Below are positions 6,320 through 13,540 of a stretch of 39,614 nt of DNA, piece by piece. The first letter of the stretch is position 1. Every line of letters begins with the position of its first letter. Source of the stretch: Candidatus Saccharibacteria bacterium UBA5148 (GTDB taxonomy: Bacteria > Patescibacteriota > Saccharimonadia > Saccharimonadales > UBA4665); contig DHXU01000002.1 in NCBI GenBank assembly GCA_002413835.1, forward strand, positions 1 to 39,614, read 5' to 3'. Under the pieces are notes generated by a model. It saw only the letters and a program-made list of their open reading frames with translations. It searched no databases and was not told where the DNA came from. Both the position numbers and the translations under genes were made by a program.

Positions 6320-7435
6320 ATGCCAACAACAACTACATCATTATCATCTGTAACGACGATGGACGAACTGCTCGCCGAGAGCGAGCTGAAACAGCTTGAA
6401 GCTGGAGACGTCGTCGAAGGAACTATCACATCCGTTAAAAAACACGAGATGTGGATTGACTTGGGCGCCCGTGGCGTCGGAGTCGTTATGCGCCGGGAAA
6501 TCGGCCACGCTCCAGGCGGCTCGACGCTTGACGTCGGTGCCAGCATCACCGTCAGTGTTATTGATCCAGAGATGGACGAGGGCTACGCATTGCTCAGCAT
6601 GAAGCGTGCTGCCAAGGACCGCGGCTGGGATGAATTACAGCGTGTCTTTGATGACGGCGATGTCGTCGAGATCATGCCGTACGACGCGAACCGAGGTGGT
6701 TTGCTGGTCGAACTGGAAGGCATCCGCGGATTCCTGCCGGTCTCACAGCTGGCTGCCGGTCACTATCCACGCGTCTCTGGCGCTGACAAGGATGAGATCC
6801 TGCAGAAGCTGAATGCCCTTATCGGCCAGACACTGCGCGTCCGTATCCTGGACGTCAGCCGCCGCGACAACAAGCTTATCTTCTCTGAGAAGGAAGCCGT
6901 CAAGGGTGACATGCAGGCCCGCCTGACCAGCCTGAAGGTCGGCGATTCTGTCGAAGGTGTTGTCACGGGCGTCATCGACTTCGGTGCATTCGTCAATGTC
7001 GACGGTATCGAAGGCCTGATCCACATCAGCGAAATCTCCTGGGAACGCGTCGACGACCCACGTAACTACGTCAAGGTCGGTGATACGGTCAAAGCCAAGA
7101 TCATCGCTATTGACAAGGACCGTCTGAGCCTCAGCCTGAAGCAGATGAGCGACGACCCATGGTTGTCCGAAGTTAAAAAATTCAAGAAGGGCGATGTCGT
7201 CGAAGGCAAAATTACGCGTATTACACCATTCGGTGCATTCGTACAGATCAGCCCATCAGTTGAAGCCCTAGTCCACGTCTCAGAAATGGGCGGTGAAGAC
7301 GGTGTTGATCCGGAAAAGATTTTCCAGCTCAACGAAAAGAAGCAATTCAAAGTCCTCGACATTGATGCTGACAACCGCAAGATCGCACTTTCCCTCAGAG
7401 ACGCCTCTAAAGACGCCGCCAAAGAGACAAAATAA
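6320..7435 (+). CDS. rpsA: 30S ribosomal protein S1 (four S1 domains)
   Basis: The 371 residues carry four OB-fold S1 RNA-binding domains at about 26-95, 112-190, 206-275 and 291-360. The third and fourth are the most canonical: 'GDSVEGVVTGVIDFGAFV', 'GLIHISEISW', then 'GDVVEGKITRITPFGAFV', 'ALVHVSEM'. The first two are more divergent, as usual. S1 helps the 30S subunit bind mRNA leaders. Four domains is shorter than the six of E. coli and in the range seen in Gram-positive and CPR lineages. The start is supported by AAGGAGGC about 9 nt upstream. infB follows after 71 nt without an obvious terminator (a hairpin at 7437-7460 lacks a T-run), so the two are probably co-transcribed. Confidence 0.94.
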   Translation: MPTTTTSLSSVTTMDELLAESELKQLEAGDVVEGTITSVKKHEMWIDLGARGVGVVMRREIGHAPGGSTLDVGASITVSVIDPEMDEGYALLSMKRAAKDRGWDELQRVFDDGDVVEIMPYDANRGGLLVELEGIRGFLPVSQLAAGHYPRVSGADKDEILQKLNALIGQTLRVRILDVSRRDNKLIFSEKEAVKGDMQARLTSLKVGDSVEGVVTGVIDFGAFVNVDGIEGLIHISEISWERVDDPRNYVKVGDTVKAKIIAIDKDRLSLSLKQMSDDPWLSEVKKFKKGDVVEGKITRITPFGAFVQISPSVEALVHVSEMGGEDGVDPEKIFQLNEKKQFKVLDIDADNRKIALSLRDASKDAAKETK

Positions 7436-7506
7436 CACATCTGAAGTAAGTATCAGATGTACTAACGATATGTAAGGCTTTTCAGCCAGAAGGAGTGATG
7501 ACAGCA

Positions 7507-9300
7507 ATGGCAACTGCTACTACTACAACCATTGAAATCGAAGATATGATTACTGTCGGCACCCTGGCTGAGAAGTTAATGCTGCCCGTCAGCCGGGTTA
7601 TCGGCGAGCTGATGCGCAACGGTGTCATGGCGACCGTCAACGAACGGATCGACTTTGATACGGCGCAGATTATCGTCGGCGAGCTTGGGCTCGATGTTGA
7701 GCTGAAGCGCCAGGAAGAGGCCGCTCCGGCCACGACCCGCGTCAAGCGCGCTATCAGCGACAAGGCGGTCACCCGGCCGCCAGTCGTGGCAGTCATGGGG
7801 CATGTCGATCACGGCAAGACCAGCCTGCTGGATGCTATCCGTAGTGCCCAGGTAGCTCGGGGCGAAGCTGGCGGTATCACGCAGCACATTTCGGCCTATC
7901 AGATTACTCACGAATATAACGGCGTCGGCCGTAAGATTACGTTCCTGGACACACCCGGCCACGAAGCCTTTGCGGCTATCCGCGAACATGGCGCGCTGCT
8001 GACCGATATCGCGATCATCGTCGTGGCGGCTGATGACGGTGTCAAACCTCAGACTATCGAAGCTATCCGCTTTGCCCGCAAAGCCGGTGTTCGCATCGTG
8101 GTGGCCATGAACAAGATGGACAAAGAAGGCGCCAACCCAAGCATGGTCAAGGGCCAGCTGGCTGAGCAGGATTTATTGATTGAAGAATACGGCGGTGACA
8201 TCGTGGTCGTCGAAGTCTCGGCCAAGACGGGCAAGGGCGTGCCGGAACTGCTCGATATGCTGCTGCTGGTGGCTGACGTTGAAGAATTGAAAGCTGAGAC
8301 TGATCTGCCGGGCACCGGTCTGATCATCGAAGCTCACGTCGAGCAGGGTCGCGGCCCGGTGGCGCACGCTTTGGTTGAATCTGGGACTGTGAAGCGCGGC
8401 GATTTCGTCGTAGCTGGCGGCAGTTATGCCAAAATCCGCAACCTGGAATCTACCAGCGGTGAGAAGCTGACAGCAGCAACGCCGTCCACACCGGTTGTCA
8501 TTACCGGCTTCAAGACCTTGCCGGAATTCGGCGACGAATTCATGGTCGTCAGTAACGAAAAGCAGGCACGTGCCCAGTCCGAAGCTATCTCCGTCGGCAA
8601 AAACTCCGGTGGCCGCCTCGACATGAACAGCACCGAGCTGATCCGCATGATCAACCGCAACAACAAGGTCGAAGAGTTCAATATCATCATCAAAGCCGAC
8701 GTCCAGGGCTCGCTGACATCTGTCATGGACAGCCTGAAGGCGCTTGATACAGACGAAGTCGCCGTCCGCGTCGTCGGCTCGGGCATTGGTACGATTACCG
8801 AGAATGACGCTCACATGGCGCACACCAGTAAGGCCGTCATCTACGGCTTCAATGTCACGCTGCCGGCTAATATCCGCCAGCATGCTGCCCGCGACAAAGT
8901 CTCCATCCGGATGTACAAGGTCATTTATGAACTGATTGACGACGTCAAACTGGAACTGACCGATCGTCTGGCCCCGGAAATCACCGAAACTGACATGGGC
9001 CGGTTGGTCGTCCGCGGTATCTTTAATACCACTAAGACCGAAGTTATCTGCGGTGGGGAAGTTACCAAGGGCAAGCTGGTCGCTCCAGCCATGGCCCGCG
9101 TTATGCGCGGCAAAGGTTCCGAAGAGACTAAGATAGCTGACGTCGAGGTTACCGGTCTGAAGCGCGGTCCCCAGGAAGCAAAAGAAGTCTTCGAAGGTGA
9201 GATGTGCGGTATGAGTATCCGGACGACGTCTCGCGTCGATCTACAGGACGGCGATCATATTGAACTATTTACCCGCGAATCAGTGAAGCGTACGTTATAA
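7507..9300 (+). CDS. infB: Translation initiation factor IF-2
   Basis: This GTPase delivers formyl-Met-tRNA to the 30S subunit. GTPase motifs are clear: GHVDHGKT (about residues 98-105), 'DTPGHEAF', 'NKMD' and 'SAKTGKG'. They are followed by domain II, the linker domain III and the C2 domain with 'GSIRTTSR'-like ending 'MSIRTTSRVDLQDGD'. A short N-terminal IF2_N-like helical part precedes the G domain. The long low-complexity N-terminus of E. coli IF-2 is absent; 597 residues is a compact form. I prefer the ATG at 7507 because AAGGAG (7490-7495) is 11 nt away. GTG 7495 and ATG 7498 overlap or touch that site. Confidence 0.96.
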   Translation: MATATTTTIEIEDMITVGTLAEKLMLPVSRVIGELMRNGVMATVNERIDFDTAQIIVGELGLDVELKRQEEAAPATTRVKRAISDKAVTRPPVVAVMGHVDHGKTSLLDAIRSAQVARGEAGGITQHISAYQITHEYNGVGRKITFLDTPGHEAFAAIREHGALLTDIAIIVVAADDGVKPQTIEAIRFARKAGVRIVVAMNKMDKEGANPSMVKGQLAEQDLLIEEYGGDIVVVEVSAKTGKGVPELLDMLLLVADVEELKAETDLPGTGLIIEAHVEQGRGPVAHALVESGTVKRGDFVVAGGSYAKIRNLESTSGEKLTAATPSTPVVITGFKTLPEFGDEFMVVSNEKQARAQSEAISVGKNSGGRLDMNSTELIRMINRNNKVEEFNIIIKADVQGSLTSVMDSLKALDTDEVAVRVVGSGIGTITENDAHMAHTSKAVIYGFNVTLPANIRQHAARDKVSIRMYKVIYELIDDVKLELTDRLAPEITETDMGRLVVRGIFNTTKTEVICGGEVTKGKLVAPAMARVMRGKGSEETKIADVEVTGLKRGPQEAKEVFEGEMCGMSIRTTSRVDLQDGDHIELFTRESVKRTL

Positions 9301-9363
9301 TAGCAATGGAACTCTATAAAAGAGACTAAACAAGAGACTTTATAATAGGTAAGGCAACACATC

Positions 9364-9963
9364 ATGGCACTTAAATTAGATAACTCACTACTCGAAGAAC
9401 TTGGGCTTGGCGCATTACCTGACGCCGAGAAGCAGCTGTTGCTGCGTCAGATTTATGAAAAACTCGAAATGAATGTCGGCATGCGCCTGGCTGACCAGAT
9501 GAGTAATGAGCAGCTCGATGCTTTCGAGAAATTTGTTGATGCCAATGATGATAAGGGCGCCTTCCAGTGGCTTGAGCAGAATTTCCCGAATTACAAAGCG
9601 GTCGTCAATGAAGAATTTGAAAAACTGAAAGCCGAGATACATTCGGTCGCGCCACAGATTCTGGCAACGGCTGTTACTAACCAGAGCCAACAGGCTGTTG
9701 CCGGGGCTAACCCGCCGGCCGCCGCTGCCGCACCGCAGCAGGTGAATGCGCAGCAGCCGATGGTGGCAGAGCAACAGTCACAACAGCAATACCAGCCTTC
9801 TCAGTCCGCCCAGCAGCCGTATCCAGCTTCAGCTATGCCTCAGAGCGGACATCTCCAGCCGCAATATGGTACGCCAGCAGCGCCGCAGCCTGGACAGTAT
9901 CAGCAGCCGCCAGCCTACCAGCCGCCAGCGCCGCAGCAACCACCTGCCGGCCAGAATCAGTAA
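9364..9963 (+). CDS. DUF5663-like protein with Pro/Gln-rich tail
   Basis: The 199 residues split in two. Residues 1-~95 form a helical domain starting MALKLDNSLLEELGLGALP, with 'LLRQIYEKLEMNVGMRLAD' and 'FEKFVDANDD'. This matches my memory of DUF5663, common in Saccharibacteria and relatives. Residues ~110-199 are low complexity, almost only P, Q, A, Y and G (PQ/QPP/YQPP). No membrane segment is seen. A TATAAT at 9341-9346 and a double AGAGACT repeat lie just upstream, so the gene may have its own promoter. It sits between infB and a membrane protein gene. Function is unknown; the tail resembles flexible protein-binding linkers. Confidence 0.75.
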   Translation: MALKLDNSLLEELGLGALPDAEKQLLLRQIYEKLEMNVGMRLADQMSNEQLDAFEKFVDANDDKGAFQWLEQNFPNYKAVVNEEFEKLKAEIHSVAPQILATAVTNQSQQAVAGANPPAAAAAPQQVNAQQPMVAEQQSQQQYQPSQSAQQPYPASAMPQSGHLQPQYGTPAAPQPGQYQQPPAYQPPAPQQPPAGQNQ

Positions 9964-10052
9964 GTACCGAAATTTTCACTTTACTGGAAGGTAGTTTGTG
10001 GTAGCTTACCTGTATGTCTCATATGCGTGACTAACGGATAAGGATAGTACCA

Positions 10053-11534
10053 ATGGCGACGACAATTTCTGGACCGGATAGACAAGCAACCCCCGACGGA
10101 TCAATAGCTGATCCTGATATCTATGAGCCTGACAATCTCAGGCAATTCGATATAGGTACGCTGCGTACATATATGCATGAGCATCGTCTGAATGCTGAAC
10201 TGGCGCGCCGTTCCAACGATACTGCCGTCCAGCAGGCTTCAGAAGAAAGATATGGTGCTACCCGCAGTGTACTCGACGAGCGCGTCCAGAATACGCCCTG
10301 GACAAGCTGGAGACAGAGACGAGGCCAGCAGCAATGGCTCGATAACTTCGACCAGTATTGGCAGACGCCGGAGGGTAACGATAACCGCTCTGGTCATAAG
10401 CGTTTGCTCGGTGCCGCTGCCCTTGGTGGCCTGGGGTTGTGGGGCTGGAAAAAGCGGCACGATGCCCGTATTGCCGACAGGCGAGCTCTGGCCGATCTGC
10501 CTAGTGACCGTTTACGTATCATGGGTGACGGTGATGATGATGCCAGCGGCGTTCCTGTAGATTCAACCGTAGCTACTGGTAGCACAGCAGTGTCAGGACC
10601 TGGGCGCTTACGGCGTAGTTGGGATCGGGTCTATTACGGTCCGGCGGTCGCCACGACATACGGCGCGACACGGATGGCGGACAGACGTGAGAATGGCTCC
10701 GGCAATCGGGCTGCCAGGATCGTCGGAGCTACTGCCTTATTATTGGTCACAGGCTATCTTATCTACAGGATCGGCAATGGTCTGGTGAGGATCGGCGAAT
10801 CCACGATATTTGATTTCGGAGATGGTAAGGACCTGGGCATCGATGTATTAGGCTGGCCGCTTGATCACGGCGACCGTGGGCAGGGTGACGGTTCTGGCTT
10901 TGACCTGAATCCGTTCAATAAGACTGATGCCTTGAATGATGACCCGGTGAAACATATAACCGACCGTGGCGGGTTTGATATCGTACCGCCGTTATTTGAC
11001 GGTGATGGCGGCAGTCTACCGCATCTGAAGGGCAACCACAGTTTAGGTGAAGACATATCAGACCTGCTCCATGGTCGGATTGGTTCTGATGACAGTAAGG
11101 TCGGCACGCAAGCCGGAGGTGATCATAGCGGTTCCCCGGGTCCCATAGTTGGTGCCGCCCCAGCTCCAGCAGCTACGCCTCCCCCTCACGCGTCTCCTCA
11201 GGCCGCCTGGCACCCGCGCAATTTTACTGTCGAACAGGGCAGCGGCTTTCTCCGTGAAATTCATCAGTTAGGTGATGCTACCGTTGGTCCGAAACACTTT
11301 ACGGATGCCATGACGCAGAATGTATTCGACGATGCCCGCGGTAAGTTCGGTGATAATCTGATAGTTATGCCTGGACATCACGGTCCGGATACATACCTGC
11401 AGAACGGCGACCTGCGTATTTCCGGACCCGGTGAAGCTCATTTCCGGACGCACGCTATGGAGCGCTATATTATGGACCAAATTCATCAGCAGGAAGAAGC
11501 TGCCAAGAAGGCCGGCAAACTTAAAGTCGCCTGA
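10053..11534 (+). CDS. Large hypothetical membrane protein
   Basis: The 493-residue protein has a charged N-terminal third with short helices. A Gly/Ala-rich hydrophobic stretch lies near residues 113-127 (LLGAAALGGLGLWGW), and a clear membrane segment at about 222-243 (AARIVGATALLLVTGYLIYRI). The region after it is Asp/Gly-rich and a Pro/Ala linker (PAPAATPPPHA) follows near 372. The C-terminal ~110 residues look folded: 'FTVEQGSGFLREIHQLGD' is faintly like the start of a LysM domain, but no full match is seen. I do not recognise the family. It stands alone between the DUF5663-like gene and the convergent fmt. A regulatory or envelope role is only a guess. Confidence 0.7.
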   Translation: MATTISGPDRQATPDGSIADPDIYEPDNLRQFDIGTLRTYMHEHRLNAELARRSNDTAVQQASEERYGATRSVLDERVQNTPWTSWRQRRGQQQWLDNFDQYWQTPEGNDNRSGHKRLLGAAALGGLGLWGWKKRHDARIADRRALADLPSDRLRIMGDGDDDASGVPVDSTVATGSTAVSGPGRLRRSWDRVYYGPAVATTYGATRMADRRENGSGNRAARIVGATALLLVTGYLIYRIGNGLVRIGESTIFDFGDGKDLGIDVLGWPLDHGDRGQGDGSGFDLNPFNKTDALNDDPVKHITDRGGFDIVPPLFDGDGGSLPHLKGNHSLGEDISDLLHGRIGSDDSKVGTQAGGDHSGSPGPIVGAAPAPAATPPPHASPQAAWHPRNFTVEQGSGFLREIHQLGDATVGPKHFTDAMTQNVFDDARGKFGDNLIVMPGHHGPDTYLQNGDLRISGPGEAHFRTHAMERYIMDQIHQQEEAAKKAGKLKVA

Positions 11535-11589
11535 TTTATCAGTCTATGAGAGACAGTATATGAGGTGGTGCAGCGGCAATACGAAACGC

Positions 11590-12555
11590 CTACAACTGAT
11601 AGCCGGTCAGAAATGCCTGTGCTGCCATCTCTGACTTGCCGGCTGGTTTGAGCTTATCGATCACCAGGATGCCCTCAGCAGTGTAAAAACCGAATTGCTT
11701 ACCATCGCGCCAGAGCTCACCAGGTTGGCCATCAGGGGCAGTGTCACCATCTTCTGAGGTAGGTTCTGCGATATGAGCGGCCGTTATGATGACATCTTTA
11801 CTACCGATAGAGGTACGGCTACCAGGCCAGCCGATGTAGGCCCGTACTTCGCGTTCCAGTTGTTTGGCTGGCTTACTGAAATCTAAAACGCCGTCTTCCT
11901 TGGTGATACGTTCGTCGTATGTAGCCTGCGAGTCGTCCTGTATAGTTGGCTGGCAGCTGCCATCAAGGATACTGGGCAACAGCTCGAGCAGCAGATTACC
12001 TCCGGCTTGAAGCAGGGTTGTAGCCAGCGTGTCTTTCGTTTCATTGTGCTTGAGCGGCAGCTTGGACTGCCCGTAGACCGGGCCAGCATCCATACTGCGG
12101 ACCAGCTGCATGATTGAAACGCCGGTCTCGTCAGAGCTGTCCAGAATGACGGACTCGATCGGAATCGGCCCGCGGTGCAGCGGCAGAAGTGACGGATGAA
12201 TATTTACGATGCCGCGTGGGAAAATGTTGATGATAGACTCAGGTACGATCTTTCCGTATGCCACCAACACGCCAATCTGGGCATCAAACGCCCTGAGCTG
12301 CTCAATGATATCAGCCGGCCGTTCAGGTACTAGTACTGGTATATCGTGTTCGGCAGCGATTTCAGCGATCTCCAGATTTCGGCCATTACGTGATTGGCTG
12401 TCTGTGTGATGTGAAACGACCGCGGCGACGTTGTAGCCGGCTGCAATCAGGCTACGCAGTGTTGGCGCGTCGGTTGTCAGGCCGGTGGCGAGCCGTTCGT
12501 TGCCAAAAAAAATGATTCTGGTCTGAGCAAGTCTTGCTGTCGTGGTATGTGTCAT
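11590..12555 (-). CDS. fmt: Methionyl-tRNA formyltransferase
   Basis: The enzyme formylates initiator Met-tRNA using 10-formyl-THF. The 321 residues show the formyltransferase fold: 'RIIFFGNERLATG' at the N-terminus, 'VLVAYGKIVP', the catalytic 'NIHPSLLPLHRGPIPI' (Asn and His) and 'SMDAGPV' (Asp). The C-terminal OB-like domain follows, with 'VRAYIGWPGSRT'. The canonical SLLPxxRG motif is intact. It lies 47 nt after def on the same strand, so def and fmt are likely one operon. ACGGAGC upstream of the ATG serves as a modest ribosome site. With def and map nearby, the N-terminal Met processing set is clustered in this region. Confidence 0.95.
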   Translation of the reverse strand: MTHTTTARLAQTRIIFFGNERLATGLTTDAPTLRSLIAAGYNVAAVVSHHTDSQSRNGRNLEIAEIAAEHDIPVLVPERPADIIEQLRAFDAQIGVLVAYGKIVPESIINIFPRGIVNIHPSLLPLHRGPIPIESVILDSSDETGVSIMQLVRSMDAGPVYGQSKLPLKHNETKDTLATTLLQAGGNLLLELLPSILDGSCQPTIQDDSQATYDERITKEDGVLDFSKPAKQLEREVRAYIGWPGSRTSIGSKDVIITAAHIAEPTSEDGDTAPDGQPGELWRDGKQFGFYTAEGILVIDKLKPAGKSEMAAQAFLTGYQL

Positions 12556-12602
12556 GTTTGTGCTCCGTGTCTCTTATCGCTGTGGCTGCCCGGTTAAGAT
12601 CA

Positions 12603-13181
12603 TTAAGTTTCCCAAAGTTCGGTATTATCTTTAATCGTCATGTCGTAATCCAGCGCTTCCAGCTCACCGCTGAGAGACAGACGATAAAAGGCTTTCGGGT
12701 CGTTGTGGATGTGGTCAATGAAGACGAGGCCATTGGTATGGTCTATCTCGTGCTGGAAAATTCGAGCCAAAAAGCCTTCGGCCGTCACCCGGAATTCATG
12801 GCCATCGATGCCCATAGCTTTGACGCGGACTTTGGTGTGTCTCGGGACCATACCGTAGATGTTCTTGACACTCAGGCAACCTTCATAATCGGCCTGGACT
12901 GAGCCTTCATATTTTGTAATGACAGGGTTAATAAAAACCGTAAAAGTACGATCATTCTTGTCATCAAAGTTGTTGCGGATGACGATGACCCGCTGCGGCC
13001 GGTCGACCTGGATCGCCGCCAGGGCAACACCAACTTCATGCTCGCGGCTATTCTCCCAGTCGATGGTAGCGTTCTGCATGTCTTTAATCAGCTGGCTGAC
13101 TTCCGGTGTTACAAAACTTACTTTTTTGGAGCGCTGCCGCAAATGTGCATTGGGCAGGGTGATTATATCGTCTTTTGTCAT
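12603..13181 (-). CDS. def: Peptide deformylase
   Basis: This metalloenzyme removes the formyl group from nascent proteins. All three family motifs are present: GVALAAIQ (about 51-58; motif 1, GxGLAAxQ, with Ala at the third position), EGCLS (100-104, metal Cys) and HEIDH (144-148, metal His pair and catalytic Glu). Length, 192 residues, is normal. I use the ATG at 13181 rather than TTG 13187, because the -10 box TATAAT (13195-13190) puts transcription start at about 13183. That leaves ATG 13181 as the first codon of a leaderless mRNA. It is the first gene of a def-fmt unit. Confidence 0.95.
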   Translation of the reverse strand: MTKDDIITLPNAHLRQRSKKVSFVTPEVSQLIKDMQNATIDWENSREHEVGVALAAIQVDRPQRVIVIRNNFDDKNDRTFTVFINPVITKYEGSVQADYEGCLSVKNIYGMVPRHTKVRVKAMGIDGHEFRVTAEGFLARIFQHEIDHTNGLVFIDHIHNDPKAFYRLSLSGELEALDYDMTIKDNTELWET

Positions 13182-13189
13182 TAGCAAAT

Positions 13190-13198
13190 ATTATAACA
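13190..13198 (-). promoter_or_regulatory. Extended -10 promoter for def-fmt
   Basis: Minus strand TGTTATAAT (13198-13190): an extended -10 with perfect TATAAT and no clear -35. The same nonamer occurs on the plus strand at 13241-13249, facing away, so def and the small plus gene diverge from here. Confidence 0.75.
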
Positions 13199-13220
13199 GA
13201 TACGGAACAATATTAACCAG

Positions 13221-13249
13221 TGGACATAAAAACACAAGTATGTTATAAT
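13221..13249 (+). promoter_or_regulatory. Promoter for the small gene between def and priA
   Basis: TGGACA (13221-13226), 17 bp, TATAAT (13244-13249) with an upstream TG. Predicted start is near 13256, just before the ATG at 13260. Confidence 0.75.
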
Positions 13250-13259
13250 ACTGAACAGT

Positions 13260-13540
13260 ATGACCGACGCTGTGCAGGCCAGGGGATATGCAGTGCTTCG
13301 GGCGAGTGGCTGGGGTGCACAACCGATTGTATAGGTGAGGTCCCATGGAATGTTACTGCGAATCTGCACCGGGCAATCGAAACTATTGATAGCGGCGTGC
13401 AACCTGGCTCGCTTAAACAAGTGACATTTGGATATTGCCATATGTTCAGCACCTATCTGCAGGCCTGCGTCTATGATGGGTTGAAAGCAGCTGAAGGCGG
13501 CGAAGGCAACATCGGTGCCCATTCACCAGTTGCGCTATAG
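13260..13540 (+). pseudogene. Small unknown gene, apparently split by a -1 frame shift
   Basis: The promoter points to ATG 13260, whose frame reads MTDAVQARGYAVLRASGWG and stops at TAG 13332-13334. The frame one base back is open to 13540 and reads 'GEVPWNVTANLHRAIETID', then 'VTFGYCHMFSTYLQACVYDG'. A frame that is open throughout from GTG 13220 would begin inside the promoter and gives an unlikely Cys-crowded N-terminus. A join near 13320-13334 gives a protein of about 93 residues. I do not recognise it. It ends 6 nt inside the convergent priA stop region and interrupts the otherwise conserved priA-def-fmt order. Alternatives: a sequencing deletion, a true pseudogene, or no gene at all. Confidence 0.45.

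Noticed and set aside
8173..8883. Long minus-strand frame (236 codons) opposite infB
   Set aside because: It is antisense to the conserved GTPase and middle domains of IF-2 and reads as a shadow of the plus-strand codon pattern, without a start signal.
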